64,000 bases of DNA from Metaphire vulgaris (lineage: Eukaryota; Annelida; Clitellata; Crassiclitellata; Megascolecidae): assembly GCA_018105865.1 (NCBI GenBank), contig CM030849.1, positions 4,968,133-5,032,132 of the forward strand, read 5' to 3'. A program made the position numbers and the translations under genes. Under the pieces are notes generated by a model. The model saw only the letters and a program-made list of their open reading frames with translations, was not told the origin of the DNA and searched no databases. Below, in pieces: positions 1-11,834 of the stretch; position 1 is the stretch's first letter; each line of letters begins with the position of its first letter.

Positions 1-104
1 GATTGCGACGAAAACGACTAAATGGAGTGAGTAAGCTGATTTGCCGAGGAATTTCCGCTAACATGATAGCTCTATTAATAAAAGCGCATGAATTATGACA
101 TTGG

Positions 105-646
105 AGACAGACAGACATACAGGCTGACAGACAGACAGACATATAGACAGATAGACAGATAGACAGACAGACTGACTGATTGACTGACAGGCAGACAGAC
201 AGACAGACAGACTGACTGACTGACTGACTGACTGACTGACTGACTGACTGACTGACTGCGACTGACTAATGGACAGACAGGCAGACAGACTGAAAGACAG
301 ACAAAGAGACAGACAAAGAGACAGACAAAGAGACAGACAAAGAGACAAACAAAGAGACAAACAGACTGACTGACTGACAGACGGACTGAAAGACAAACAA
401 ACAGATATACATACAGGCAGATAGACAGACAAACAAAGAGACAGACAGATAAAGAGAAAGACAGATAAAGAGAAAGACAGATAAACAGACAGAAAGACAA
501 AGAGACAGACAAACAAAGAGAAAGACAGACAAAGAGACAGATAGACAGACAAAGAGCCAGATAGACAGACAGGCAGGCAGACAGACAGACAGACAGACAG
601 ACAGACTGACTGACTGACTCTGACTGACTGACTGTGACTGACTGAT
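105..646. repeat. (GACA/GACT)n tetranucleotide array
   Basis: About 540 bp of imperfect GACA and GACT repeats with some GAGA and AACA variants. Reading frames across it are Ser/Leu/Val/Cys repeats and are not genes. A second array of the same type lies at 31630-32080. Confidence 0.95.

Positions 647-800
647 GCAAATTTGTTGACACGAGTGAATATGTATTAAAGCATTAGCGCGTGTACAGTG
701 TGCCTCTCATAAGCTTATACCTATTGCCGACACCGACCGCTCCAAGGAATGTACGTTTTTTCCTCAAAATCAGAATTTTCGACCTGCAGCGTCAAGAGGG

Positions 801-1240
<440 letters not shown>

Positions 1241-1362
1241 CAGATTATGTTTTTAAGATTGCGGGTAATGGTGGTGGTTGGTGGTTGTATTTTGAAAAGG
1301 TATAATCAAGTAACTATGTCGCGGGATTAAGCGTCATGGATTCTGTTAATGCTATAGAATGC

Positions 1363-1447
1363 GCGGCGGAGCAGTTGTTAGCGCCGCACTGGACTCGCGC
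1401 TGTAATCTTGAGATCCGTGGTTCAAGTCCAAGCAGCGGCAGAACTTT
1363..1447 (+). mobile_element. SINE S1 head fragment
   Basis: This copy repeats the S1 tRNA-like head, with A box region GCAGTTGTTAGCG and B box GGTTCAAGTCC followed by GCGGCAGAAC. It abuts a different SINE (S2) at 1458, forming a composite. Confidence 0.55.

Positions 1448-1457
1448 AGGGAGCGAA

Positions 1458-1590
1458 ATATGGCAGAGTGGATTATATGCTGGAGCGGTATAGGCTGACG
1501 GAGCGGGTTCAAGCCTCGTTAGCGCCCCTAGTGGCTTTCACACGGACAATAATACCACCTAAGCCATTTTAAATCACTCTGCATTTTAAT
1458..1590 (+). mobile_element. tRNA-derived SINE S2
   Basis: The sequence has an A-box-like TGGCAGAGTGG, B-box-like GGGTTCAAGCC and then GTTAGCGCCCCTAGTGG. Its 3' end matches the 3' terminus of the L-A LINE copies in this window. 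A second copy lies on the minus strand at 3800-3920. Confidence 0.65.

Positions 1591-1625
1591 CAGCGCACTA
1601 AAGGGCTATGCAGTTCATAATCAGG

Positions 1626-1941
1626 CAGTGGCGGTTCCAGGATTTCTTGGTGGGGGGGGATGAATGAAGTCATAGGAAGTTGGTGGGACTGGGTTGAAAA
1701 GAGAAGGAAAGAAATCAATAAACTTTGCCGAAAAAAACTGACAAAAGGGAAGTTTTCCCCTCTAATTTTACTACATATTACCGAAAAATAGGTTGCCAAG
1801 CAAAAAAACGGTCATCCGCAGTTTTCCCCGTAGTTTGACTAGACGTTTACCCAAAAATAGGTTTCACAAGCGAGAAAAGTCCGGAAGCCCGGTGGGAGGA
1901 TGCATCCCCACTCTGCCACTCATCCCCACGTGAACCGCCAC

Positions 1942-1943
<2 letters not shown>
1626..1943. mobile_element. hAT-type MITE, CAGTGGCGG family
   Basis: The termini are CAGTGGCGGTTCCAGG and the reverse complement of GTGAACCGCCACTG. The interior holds gacaaaa/gcaagcaaaa motifs typical of this family. 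The right flank is an (AT)n tract, so no 8-bp duplication can be read. Relatives lie at 6.1, 32.3, 33.0, 37.5, 38.2, 42.1, 51.7 and 51.9 kb. Confidence 0.75.

Positions 1944-1996
<53 letters not shown>
1944..1996. repeat. (AT)n array
   Basis: About 50 bp of alternating AT directly abutting the right end of the hAT-type element. Confidence 0.95.

Positions 1997-1999
<3 letters not shown>

Positions 2000-2513
2000 A
2001 TATGTTTTCAAACCGGTGGAGATGTGAATACCAGAGCTAAGCAGACGTTCTGCCATATAAACCATCGAAGAGGTAAAACATCACAGATTATATACACACA
2101 CATAAACTCTGACTTTGCACCTTCAAGCCATCAGCAGATCATCTGCGGATAAAAGGAAATTCTGAATTGGATGGTCTATATACAGTAGAGTGCAAAGATA
2201 TCTACGTGCAATTTGGGCCCATAAGTTATCTTTACATCTCAAGTGATGTCGCTATTGGCAGTTCGAGCTCTCATGGTTTGGAGAGAAATTTCGTCGACCT
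2301 ACAGGCGCCGTAAATTCAAGTGGTTTAAGTTCTTTAGGTCGTAAACAGCATTAAAGTCAACTCCGTTGACAACGGAAACGCACATCTAACTGAGCTTTAA
2401 TCTGAAATTCGAATAATACTAATGATTATGCACTTTTTCTGTAGCACCATTTCTAAATACCCAAAGGTATCAATCGATGGTACTTCAATTCCATCCGCCA
2501 AAACACCAGGTCA
1997..2513. other. No recognisable feature
   Basis: Mixed-composition sequence with no convincing exon, repeat or RNA seen on either strand. Confidence 0.4.

Positions 2514-2761
2514 CAGAGATGTCCATGGGTTGAGTTAACCCATGGGTTGAGTTGGGTTGGATTGGGTTGGGTTGGGACTTTCCATATTAATGGTGGGTTG
2601 TGTCAGAAAATAAGTCATGGTTTAAGAAACTATAATGTACTACAGTGGGTTGGATTGGGTCAAGTAAACCTATTATCGGCATGGGTTGGGTTTGGGTTGA
2701 GTTTGAGATTTGATGGGTTGGGTTGGATTGGGTTCTAAAAATGGACCCATGGACCTCTCTG
2514..2761. mobile_element. 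hAT-type MITE, GGGTTGGG family, copy 1
   Basis: The terminal inverted repeats are CAGAGATGTCCATGGGT and its complement at 2745-2761 with one mismatch. The interior is rich in GGGTTGGATTGGG. Flanks ccaggtca and cccggcca match at 6 of 8 positions, fitting a decayed 8-bp duplication. Better-preserved copy at 25944-26184, another at 35709-35935. Confidence 0.8.

Positions 2762-2896
2762 CCCGGCCATTCTCCCGTAGACGCATTTTTCTATAATAAC
2801 GCTGACAGAAGCATTTTAGAAATAAATGAACCACATCGATCTCATACAGTAGAAATTCTATCAAATCTGTACCAGTAACCGTGGCGTAACCAGAGT

Positions 2897-3210
2897 CAGT
2901 GGCATAGCCATGGGGTTTGCGGGGTTAAAACCCCCTTCGCCACCGACTAAAAAAATTTTTATGATGTTTTTTTTCATATTTGTCAGATGAAAAAAGAGGA
3001 CACGCAAATCTGACTAATATTATGTGCAGGAGCATCGAGAGAAATTCAGGGCACCTGGGCAGATAAGTCACGGGACCATTGAAAGTTTCTGACAGACAGA
3101 GTGTTGGTAACGTTTTTTCGTTTGTCAGATTTTTCTGATAATTGTAATGTGGTCACTGGTCAAGAGTGAAAAACTGGTGACCATTTTTTCATTGTCAGAC
3201 TTTTCAGGGT
2897..3210. mobile_element. Partial hAT-type MITE, CAGTGGCGTAGCC family
   Basis: It starts with CAGTGGCATAGCCATGG and has the GGTTAAAACCCC segment seen at 5691 and 16909. The interior carries tgtcag/gaccattttt motifs. No matching right terminus was found, so the right boundary is approximate. Confidence 0.5.

Positions 3211-3249
3211 GCTAATACATAGCAATCCATCTCATGTGCTAAATGTTTT

Positions 3250-3421
3250 TACCGGCCTGCCCGCCGAGCCCCAACAGATCGCCGGGCCCCTGGACATTTA
3301 GCCCCTGCCCGGGGCGGAGAAAACCCCGGACAATAGCCCTTCTTGTGGAACTCCACCCTGACGCCCGGACAGGAGCAAAAAGAGGACTTGTCCGGGGAAA
3401 CCCGGGCGCATGGTAACCCTA
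3250..3421 (-). mobile_element. GC-rich MITE-like fragment
   Basis: Read on the minus strand this begins AGGGTTACCATGCGCCCGGG followed by CCCCGGACAAGTCCTC, and contains an internal GGACA palindrome. It resembles short DNA transposon ends seen in other animals. No opposite terminus is visible. Confidence 0.4.

Positions 3422-3799
3422 AATCAAACCACCTTCCTACAAAATGGTCAAGTGTTGAACCCCGGTACTTTGCGACCATTCTTTGCCTTATTTGATCGGA
3501 GCTTGTACGTGACGAAACCCGTCCGACCTGTTTTTATATATTCAGCCTTCGGGCGCTTTACGTTAAGACTAACAAGGCTGTTGACATTTCTTCAGCAACG
3601 TCGTAGTCATAAAAAACTGATTAGAAGCAGATCTCGAGTCCCTTATATACTTGGGAATTGAGACAACTGGATAAATATTAGTCGAGGGTTTTTTAGTTAT
3701 TTTCAAAGGAGGTTCAATTCGTGTTAACTAAGTCGTGTTGCCACTGAATCTTTTGGAAAAAACGTAGAGTAGAATCGCATTTAATAAGTAAGATCACAG
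3422..3799. other. No recognisable feature
   Basis: An 83-codon open frame crosses 3410-3661 but shows no domain or splice pattern that I recognise. Nothing else is supported. Confidence 0.4.

Positions 3800-3920
3800 C
3801 TTGATTTAAAGTAGCTTAGGAGGCATTACTGCCTGTGCAAAAGCCACTAGGGGCGCTAACGGGGGTTTGAACCTCGCTCCGTCGGCCTGTGGCTCCATCG
3901 CGTAACCCACTCTGCCGTCT
3800..3920 (-). mobile_element. tRNA-derived SINE S2, minus copy
   Basis: The reverse complement reads CGGCAGAGTGGGTTACGCG (A box), then GAGGTTCAAACCC (B box), then GTTAGCGCCCCTAGTGG. The tail CCTCCTAAGCTACTTTAAAT matches the end of L-A LINE copies such as 11720-11790. Confidence 0.65.

Positions 3921-4261
3921 TCCGACGCACAACGATAGCTAAATTCGTTGTTTTATTGAAACGGAATGTCAATGAATCAATAATTCTGTCATTGATTCAC
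4001 TCGTTGAATCACTGAAAAACCAATACAGGATGCGAAACTTAACTTTGGGGGTTTCTCTCAAAATTACTTGAATAGAAAGGTTAGGTATAAAGGAACCCGA
4101 AACAAGAATTAAGATATTCACGATATACTTCCCAGCAACATATCATAAGAATAAGCATACTTACAAAAAAATCATCAAAACAGTGATGACATCATGAAGA
4201 TACTGACAATGTCAGTTGACATATTAGCAAAGTATTACTAATGCAACCCATGGGCTCATTT
3921..4261. other. No recognisable feature
   Basis: AT-rich sequence. A short palindromic stretch around 3970-3995 (TGAATCAATAA / TTGATTCA) is the only structure seen. Confidence 0.35.

Positions 4262-4560
4262 GCACTTAGGTAAAGGTAAAGGTAGGTCCCGTACTCGAGT
4301 CCGAGCGTTGGGTTCCGGCGCTTATCTCCGGTCTTACACAATCAGCGACGTAGGTGGTATAAGCCACTAGTCTGGTGTAGGTTGCCATTACTTTCCCTAA
4401 ACACACGTTTTACCTTCGCAACTTAACGCTGCTCCTCAGTTTACCACCGCCCCTCTCGCGAGTAAGGCTGAGTCGACCTTAGGGCTCTTGCGGGGATCGA
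4501 ACCCGCGATCTTCTGCTCCATAGTCAAACCCTGATACCACTCTGCTAACTTTCCGCCCTT
4262..4560 (-). mobile_element. tRNA-derived SINE S3
   Basis: On the minus strand a tRNA-like head at about 4490-4558 has A box TTAGCAGAGTGGTATCAGG and B box CGGGTTCGATCCCCGC, followed by an unrelated body of about 230 bp ending in a GGTAAAGGTAAAGGTA tract. The acceptor stem does not pair across the head, so this is a SINE and not a functional tRNA. Only one copy was seen in the window. Confidence 0.6.

Positions 4561-4762
4561 GAATAGACATCATGCTATTAGATAGGTCTATTCGCCAGGT
4601 GGAGATAGCGAGGCTTAACAAAGGACGGAGAGTGCAAATAACGCACAAGGTAAACATACACTGTATCTGGACTTTTTCTAACTTCAACGTCTATTTTTGT
4701 ATTATAGGCTGGCATTATTGCCAAATCAAACAAAGCAATGGAGACTCCCATAAACTCATAGA

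Positions 4763-5038
4763 TCCATATCATCATCAACATCGTCATCATCATCATCATC
4801 ATCATCAACTTCATCACTATCATCATCATCATCGTGGTCGTCGTAGTCATCAGTATCAGTATCATTATCATCATCGTTATCATCGTCATCATTATCATCA
4901 TCATTACCATAATCATCATCATAATCATCACATCATCAACTTCGTCATCATTATCGTCATCGTCATCATCGTCATCATCATCATCGCCATCATCTTCATT
5001 ATCGTAGTCGTCAGCATCATCATCACCATCATCGTCGC

Positions 5039-5109
<71 letters not shown>

Positions 5110-5110
5110 A
4763..5110. repeat. (TCA)n array, probable LINE tail
   Basis: About 350 bp of TCA/TCG/TTA trinucleotides with a pure stretch at 5038-5108. On the minus strand it follows directly after a LINE C-terminal remnant, so it reads as an expanded (TGA)n 3' tail. Poly-Asp, poly-His and poly-Ile frames are artefacts. 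Confidence 0.9.

Positions 5111-5111
5111 T

Positions 5112-5480
5112 GATCATGGGCTCAGCACTCGCTGGTGTATGAAGCCATCCACGCAGCCTGTTCGCAGTTCATCTTATTTATTTTAGAGTTGTGCGACCGA
5201 GTTCTTGCACGCTGGGTTCAACGCCATTCCATAATGTCATCACAGCTTTCTCTGTGTGGCCTTCCTTTCTTGTTTAGAACCACGCCGTTATTTCTAACAT
5301 CAGAGCTTTGATTATCCTGTCATCTTTCATTCGACAGATGTGTCCAAAGAGTAGCGCAGAGCTGATATTATCAGCCGTTCCAGATTTCACCGGGTATAAT
5401 AGATGGTTTACCGTACGAGGCCTCGTGTCCAAACTGCCTTGCCTTTTTGATCTCAGCTTTGAATTTTTTAGACTGCTATT
5112..5480 (-). pseudogene. Non-LTR retrotransposon C-terminal remnant
   Basis: The minus-strand translation contains LLFGHICRMKDDR near 5300-5345. This matches the conserved FGH-x-x-RM segment after the reverse transcriptase domain of RTE- and L1-like LINEs. 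Further on are KGRPHRE, DDIMEW and QRARTR fragments before the stop. Frames are shifted and stops interrupt, so it is dead. It ends at the (TCA)n array, its likely 3' tail. LINE identity is fairly clear; the clade is uncertain. Confidence 0.55.

Positions 5481-5690
5481 CAGAAGGTCTTAGAACATCT
5501 ATAGCCATCGACTCAGTAAATATCTGGATAATCGTTTCCCTAAAGATTTGTCTTTTTATCTATTAAAATAAGTTAAAGTCTTTGCCTGAAAATAGATCGC
5601 TATTTTGAGGTTCGGCATGAATCGCACGCCGAAGTTTTTCCGATGTGGTGGTCACTGCATATAGTGGAATAAACGGCATATAATAACGTG

Positions 5691-5947
5691 CAGTGGCGTA
5701 GCCAGAGGGAGTTCGGGTTAAAACCCCTTTGCTGCCGACGAAAAAGTTTTTGTGTTTCCATACATTTTTGTTATTTTTGGACACGGTTTTGGTGGTCAAC
5801 CCCTTGGCTGGTTGCTGACCCAAAATTTCTAAGTGCTATAGAATGTAAAGGTCTAAGGTGACGACCATTTTGCTTGTCAAGATTTTTCGAAGTTGGTTAC
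5901 GATCAAACCAAACACACCCCCTTCCGGAAATCCTGGCTACGCCACTG
5691..5947. mobile_element. hAT-type MITE, CAGTGGCGTAGCC family
   Basis: The left end is CAGTGGCGTAGCCAGAGGG and the right end CCTGGCTACGCCACTG, near-perfect inverted repeats. The interior has GGTTAAAACCCC and GACGACCATTTTGCTTGTCA motifs. No clear 8-bp duplication remains. Relatives at 2897, 16909, 37252 and 50908. Confidence 0.75.

Positions 5948-6021
5948 ACTAATGAATTTCACACGAATCATCTTTATTGCTCCAAATGCCATGGCACATA
6001 TTTATCTTACTTACAATTCAG

Positions 6022-6058
6022 TTATTAATTAATTAATTAATTAATTAATTAATTAATT
6022..6058. repeat. (AATT)n tetranucleotide tract
   Basis: About nine consecutive AATT units immediately left of the hAT-type element at 6094. 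Confidence 0.95.

Positions 6059-6093
6059 AGACTCATTTTTGCTGTAGCGTTCTTGTTTGAATT

Positions 6094-6255
6094 TGGAATT
6101 AGGGGGCCCGTGCAATTGAGAGCCTGGCCCCCAGTGGCCCCCAGTTGGGACCCTATACTTAATGCTACATACATTAAACAACAAATGGTTGCCCCCATGA
6201 TTAGAAGTCGCCACCCCAACGGCCCCCCACTTGCCAAATCCTAGAGCCGCCACTG
6094..6255. mobile_element. hAT-type MITE, CAGTGGCGG family, left end missing
   Basis: The right end is GAGCCGCCACTG and the interior matches copies at 37540 and 51690. The octamer TTTGAATT occurs at 6086-6093 and again at 6256-6263, consistent with an 8-bp target duplication, although the left terminal repeat itself is missing. Confidence 0.65.

Positions 6256-6282
6256 TTTGAATTAGGCAATTACTATAACATA

Positions 6283-6402
6283 CATTATGACGAGGTTCTC
6301 AAACAGGCAAACCCTCCCGAACCACTTTAAACCTTATTATTATTATTATAATTATTGTATTATTATAACTATCATTATCATCATTATCATCCATCATCAT
6401 TT

Positions 6403-6489
<87 letters not shown>
6283..6489 (+). mobile_element. Degenerate L-A LINE 3' end with (TTA)n tail
   Basis: The segment at about 6303-6330 (ACAGGC...CTCCCGAACCACTTTAAA) resembles the terminus of the L-A LINE seen at 18312-18352. It is followed by about 150 bp of TTA repeats. Only the last few tens of bases of the element are present. Confidence 0.5.

Positions 6490-6490
<1 letters not shown>

Positions 6491-6614
6491 ATGAATTTGT
6501 GGACAGGTTTATGAAGATGTCGTCGTCAGTTAAATTGAACCCTTTGATTCGGTTCCCAATTGTGTCTCGGTACAAGTTTCCGAACCACCACGCAAACAAT
6601 TTGAGTAGGATAGT

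Positions 6615-6806
6615 CCTGGATTAGTAGCCAGCTGAGATGCCAGGTTCGTGGTTCAAATTCCGGACGATGAAATGTTTTGGTTGCTTCCTCTTCAGGCTCT
6701 CACTCAATAAACCCAATCTGAATGGATATGCATCGGATGTTAAGAAGAGGGACAAGGTATAGACGGGTCTATACACTGTTATACAGGCAACCGCCCTCGA
6801 CTAGTC

Positions 6807-6869
<63 letters not shown>

Positions 6870-6870
6870 T
6615..6870 (+). mobile_element. SINE S1-related element with (AAT)n tail
   Basis: It has B box GGTTCGTGGTTCAAATTCC, then GAAATGTTTTGGTTGCTTCC like the 806 copy, then TGCATCGGATGTTAAGAAG and CAACCGCCCTCGACTAGTCA, and ends in about 60 bp of AAT. The last two motifs recur at 9190-9240. Confidence 0.6.

Positions 6871-6961
6871 TATAATATTAAGATTCTTGCTCTGTTTGTC
6901 CAGTTTGTCTGTTACCTTCGAGCGTTCTGATTGGTCACCAATCGACGTTGCGAAGTCGAAT

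Positions 6962-7122
6962 GCGTAACCTCTGTCCTGGGCTGTGCACGAGGCTGTTGCC
7001 ATTGACAACCATTGTCTATTGTTTAATCAAAACTGTGTAACAATCGAATTGCGTAACCTCTGTCCTGGCTGTGCACGACGCTGTTGCCATTGACAACCAT
7101 TGTCTATTAATCAAAACTGTAT
6962..7122. repeat. Tandem pair of 89-bp units
   Basis: GCGTAACCTCTGTCCTGG...TTGCCATTGACAACCATTGT occurs at 6962-7050 and again from 7051, with small deletions. It lies inside the Helitron-like element. Confidence 0.85.

Positions 7123-7165
7123 AATATAATCAACGGAGCGTTCGGAAGCGTCTTAATTGCTGTTC

Positions 7166-7430
7166 AAAACCCCGTTCCCTTTCCCTCTCCCCATCACTCT
7201 CTCAAACAAACCCTCTCTCCCCTCCCTTACCCTCCCCACCCTCTTTCCATCCCCCCCCCTCTCCCAACCTCCTTCCTCCCCTCCCAACCCCAAATCCTCT
7301 CCCAACCCCCTTCCTCCACCCCTCTTCCCAACCCCTTCCCTCCCAACCCTCTCCCAACCCCTTCCCTCCACCCCTCTCCCCATCCCTCTTCCACCCCTCT
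7401 CCCCATCCATCTCCCAACCAACCATCCCTT
7166..7430. repeat. Pyrimidine-rich minisatellite (CCCTCTCCCAACC type)
   Basis: About 265 bp of CCCTCTCCC/CCAACCCC units, almost purine-free on the + strand. Proline/serine and glycine-rich frames through it are artefacts. Confidence 0.9.

Positions 7431-7478
7431 TGGTTGAGCTTGGCTGTGTGCCTTCCGAATATACCCTCTTCCCCTCCT

Positions 7479-7797
7479 GAAATCTACCGCAATTTGACGC
7501 AAATGTGCAACGTCATGCCCTATAGATTAGCATTATGAGATGTTTGCATAGCTACGGAAATCTACCGCAATTTGACGAAAATGTGCAACGTCATTGACGA
7601 AAATGTGCAACGTCATGCCCTATAGATTAGCATTATGAGATTTTTGCATAGCTACGGAAATTTACCGCAATTTTATGAAAATGTGCAACGTCATGCCCTA
7701 TAAATTAACATTATGAGATTTTTGCATAGCTACGGAAATCTACCGCAATTTGACGCAAATGTGCAACGTCATGCCCTATAGATTAGAATTATGAGTT
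7479..7797. repeat. 78-bp tandem repeat, four copies
   Basis: Units start at 7479, 7557, 7657 and 7735 with GAAATCTACCGCAATTT and run through ATGTGCAACGTCATGCCC to TTTGCATAGCTACG. The second unit is about 100 bp because a 22-bp stretch (TTGACG...AACGTCA) is duplicated inside it. The last copy is partial. This is a minisatellite within the Helitron-like element and not a CRISPR array. Confidence 0.9.

Positions 7798-7902
7798 TCA
7801 AATGTTCCGTTTAGTACTTTAAACTTTAAAGGTCCCTTTTTATAATTCCTTACGTTTCTATCGATTCCTGAAATTTTTATCCCCGGGTTTCTTGCAAAGG
7901 AA

Positions 7903-8210
7903 TTAATTATTCATCGATTATTAGTTAAATTAAATGCATGTTTGTGCAGCGCCGAATGGTGAATAGGAGCTTCGCATAGCACCTATATCTCAGCGGTTAT
8001 AAACGTTAGAAAGACGCTGTTACGCTTCGCTTAAAGCTAATTTAATAGAGCACATTAATTATTCATCGATTATTACGGTAGTTAAGTTAGAGGCATTTTT
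8101 GTGCAGGGCCGAATGGTGAATAGGAGCTTCCTATAGCGCCTATATCTCAGCGGTTATAAACGTTAGAAAGACGCGGTTACGCTTCGCTTAAGGCTAATTT
8201 TATAGAGCAC
7903..8210. repeat. 152-bp tandem duplication
   Basis: TTAATTATTCATCGATTATT starts at 7903 and again at 8055. Both copies run through GCCGAATGGTGAATAGGAGC and CTCAGCGGTTATAAACG, with a few substitutions. Confidence 0.92.

Positions 8211-8340
8211 ATTTAGGCCCGATTTGTGTAAGCAGTTGATGTTTAATTTGTTTGTTGGAATATTCGTTGCCTCGAACGAAGCGAGCCTGCACTACGAGCG
8301 AAGAGAGAAGCGAGTGCAAGCGAAGCGAGCGTTTTTTTAG

Positions 8341-9172
<832 letters not shown>

Positions 9173-9174
9173 TC

Positions 9175-9242
9175 TCAATGAACATGCATCGGATGTTAAG
9201 AAGAGGGACAAGGTAAATACAGGCAACCGCCCTCGATCAGTC

Positions 9243-9292
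<50 letters not shown>
9175..9292 (+). mobile_element. SINE S1-related 3' part with (AAT)n tail
   Basis: ATGCATCGGATGTTAAGAAG and CAACCGCCCTCGATCAGTCA duplicate the segment at about 6726-6808, again followed by (AAT)n. The 5' half is replaced by the antisense LINE end. Confidence 0.55.

Positions 9293-9293
<1 letters not shown>

Positions 9294-9459
9294 CATGGTG
9301 CGATTTGTGACCTGGAGCAGTGGAGGGGAATATGTCGAGCTTGGGGGATGTAGTTGTTGGAAACTGTAGCAGTGAGGGGATGTAGTGGTGGGGGATGTAG
9401 CAGTAGGTGGGATGCAGTTGGGCAGTGGGGGGAAGATCCCCCCCGCAAATCGCGCCCTG

Positions 9460-9483
9460 ATAATAATAATAATAATAATAATA

Positions 9484-9518
<35 letters not shown>

Positions 9519-9545
9519 CATCATCATCATCATCGTCGTCGTCGT
9460..9545. repeat. 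Compound (AAT)n(ATC)n(GTC)n
   Basis: Three trinucleotides in sequence, each derivable from the last by single substitutions. Confidence 0.95.

Positions 9546-9985
9546 CATGAGCTGATTAGGGTGGCAAATCGTACAAGCACTGTTTGGATACCGAATGATA
9601 TCATGAAAAATTGAAGGAGTAACTCTAATAATGTAATCTTGCAACTTTTGAGAAGACGCTGCGGAATCCGGGGTTTAAAATCAAGCACATTGGCCGCATA
9701 TTTTTCAGGCAGACTTTGAACTCATTTCAATGGATACATTAAAAGAACGTAGACCATTCGCGGAATAGTTACCCGAATATTTTACTACGTCAATGGCATC
9801 CCAGATGTCCAAAAACAAAGAATTCCAAGGTGAAGCTCAGAAGTAGCACACCCGTCTCTGGCTTCGAACACCGCTCTCCTTCCTCCTCCCCCTAACCAGC
9901 CACCCGATAAAACGAATAGTAACAACTCTCAAGGGCCTGATCATAGGTCAGTGGGTCGCGAGTCTGTCTCTAAACTCCATCCGCG
9546..9985. other. No recognisable feature
   Basis: Mixed sequence with no supported exon or repeat. 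Confidence 0.4.

Positions 9986-10061
<76 letters not shown>
9986..10061. repeat. (ATC)n array
   Basis: About 25 uninterrupted ATC units. Confidence 0.97.

Positions 10062-10062
<1 letters not shown>

Positions 10063-10183
10063 GCGGCTCAAAGTCCCCTCATGAACCGTCGAGACGTTCC
10101 ACACATTCCTCGAAAAGCACAGAAGCGCGTCAAGAATGCGAACATTACTTTCGATCTAGATCGGACCGAAATATTATAATAAT

Positions 10184-10185
<2 letters not shown>

Positions 10186-10225
<40 letters not shown>

Positions 10226-10277
10226 TGATTTTAAGTGGTTTAGGAGGCCACGTAAGGCTGTGTGAAAACCACTGCTG
10186..10277 (-). mobile_element. L-A LINE 3' terminus fragment, minus strand
   Basis: (AAT)n at 10186-10224 is followed by GTGATTTTAAGTGGTTTAGG and GTGTGAAAACCACTG, the reverse of the L-A 3' terminus. Only about 50 bp of element remain. Confidence 0.65.

Positions 10278-10450
10278 TCAGGGTTATTTCTAGGATTATC
10301 AATTTAGGGGGACATTTAGAAATACACAAGTGTAAATGTGAATATCACTGTTTGTTCGGTTTGCTAGGCAGTTGGAGTTTTTTTGGCCTTTCATTGATCG
10401 AAGAAAAACCCCAATGGAAGTCGTGATTTTTGTTTTTTAGCCGACCGAAC

Positions 10451-10569
10451 CATTGGCGTAAACCTGGATGAAAAAGTGGGGTCGAACCCATATACCTCTA
10501 CCTTCACTATGGTATCCTCTCAAAAAGTGAGGCTCGAACCTAGATACCGAATAAAAGTTAACGCCTATG
10451..10569. mobile_element. Short hAT-type MITE, CATTGGCGT family
   Basis: The ends are CATTGGCGTAAACCTGG and the complement of GTTAACGCCTATG. Flanks gaccgaac and gtccgaac match at 7 of 8, fitting an 8-bp duplication. Related fragments lie near 40015 and 56810-56953. Confidence 0.6.

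Positions 10570-10998
10570 GTCCGAACTCTACCGGAGGTCGAGAATTACG
10601 GGGTTAGGGTACTTAGGACTTCGCGATCTCCCATTGCTTTTTGAATAATCGACCACTTCTGTGCGCGAATGTATATTTGAATGTGGGCCAGTGCACGGCC
10701 AGCTAGATCCAGTTGGCCGTGGCCACTGTGTGGTGTGTGGTGTGGTGTGTGCGCGTGTGTGTGTGTGGATATATGCATGCCATTCACTAAAAGTTTCAGC
10801 GTTGCTTATGCAAAGTTATCGACAGCATTTTAGTATACGAGAGCTAAAAAATACCTCGTGTAACATTAATGGAAATGAAATCATCGCAAGAGTTGTTTAA
10901 ATGCTCAACTTTTCTATAGCGTTCGCTTGATAAGAGAACTTTTCTGCGTTTACCGTGAATAGAAGTCGAGTCTATTAGTTTTAAACATATTCCTTATT

Positions 10999-11000
10999 TT

Positions 11001-11077
<77 letters not shown>

Positions 11078-11246
11078 TCGTCGCTGCGCTCCATCTGTTC
11101 CTCGCCCTCCTCTTCCTACCACTACTGCTGCTATTGCTGCTGATACTACTGCTGCAGCACATACTACTGCTGATGTTACTCAGGGCCGCCTACTACTAAT
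11201 TACTTCTACTGGTATTAATAGTAGTAGCAGCAGTAATGGTAATAGA

Positions 11247-11286
<40 letters not shown>

Positions 11287-11413
11287 GTAGTAGTAGTAGT
11301 AGTAGTAGTAGTAGCAGGAGCAGCAGTAGCAGTAGTAGTAGTAGCAGCAGTAGCAGTAGCTGTTACAGCAGCAGTAGTAGTAGTAGTAGTAGTAGCAGTG
11401 CAGTAGTAGTAGC

Positions 11414-11475
<62 letters not shown>
10999..11475. repeat. Compound trinucleotide region (ACT, GCT, AAT, AGT)
   Basis: (ACT)n at 10999-11077, degenerate ACT/GCT up to 11200, (AAT)n at 11248-11285 and AGT/AGC to 11475. The strand sense flips from ACT to AGT, so two halves could base-pair. Open frames here are homopolymeric artefacts. Confidence 0.9.

Positions 11476-11476
<1 letters not shown>

Positions 11477-11719
11477 TTGTACTGTTCCTACTCATGCTAC
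11501 TGTTACTGCTGCTCCTCTGTCTCTTCCTACAACTACCGTACTACTACCGGTACTTCTGCTACTTTTACTGCTGCTGTAATAATAGTAGCAATAGTAAAAG
11601 TAAAGTTGTTTTTCTTAATTCTGAAAAGGCCACGTTCTTCCAGTTGTAGCATAGTTGCGACGTTCGAACTTTATGAAAGTCATAATTAAGGTTTTAAAAT
11701 TCATATATTTCATGCGGAG

Positions 11720-11801
11720 AGTTACTTCAGTGGTTTTCACGCAGGCTTACTAAGCCTCCTAAGCCGATTAAAATCACTTTATTATTATTATTTTTTAAAA
11801 A

Positions 11802-11833
<32 letters not shown>
11720..11833 (+). mobile_element. L-A LINE 3' terminus with (TTA)n tail
   Basis: GTGGTTTTCACGCAGGCTTA and CTCCTAAGCCGATTAAAATC match the L-A ends at 18312 and, in reverse, at 9005 and 10225. The tail is (ATT)n to 11833. Confidence 0.7.

Positions 11834-11834
<1 letters not shown>

Larger units (their letters stand above)
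6871..8340 (+). mobile_element. Helitron-like non-autonomous element 1
   Basis: The 5' segment TATAATATTAAGATTCTTGC and CTGTTACCTTCGAGCGTTC matches the starts at 8341 and 33438. The 3' end at about 8280-8340 has GCGAGC/GAAGCGAGC repeats that can form a hairpin, then a T-run and TTAG. It carries three internal tandem arrays and no helicase gene. A second copy begins immediately at 8341, so they lie in tandem. Helitron class is inferred from the cleaner copy at 33438-33955. Confidence 0.5.

Noticed and set aside
58..662. Long Ser/Leu/Val/Cys-rich open frames on the minus strand
   Set aside because: They are translations of the GACA/GACT tetranucleotide array, which keeps three frames open at once.
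4490..4558. Possible tRNA gene
   Set aside because: A and B boxes are present but the acceptor stem does not pair and a long body follows; it is a SINE head. The same applies to 806, 1363, 1458 and 39556.
4572..5186. Poly-His, poly-Asp and poly-Ile proteins of up to 204 codons
   Set aside because: All arise from the (TCA)n array; similar frames occur at every long trinucleotide repeat in the window.
7479..7797. Regular 78-bp repeats as a possible CRISPR-like array
   Set aside because: Units are directly tandem with no unique spacers, lie inside a eukaryotic transposon and have no cas genes nearby.
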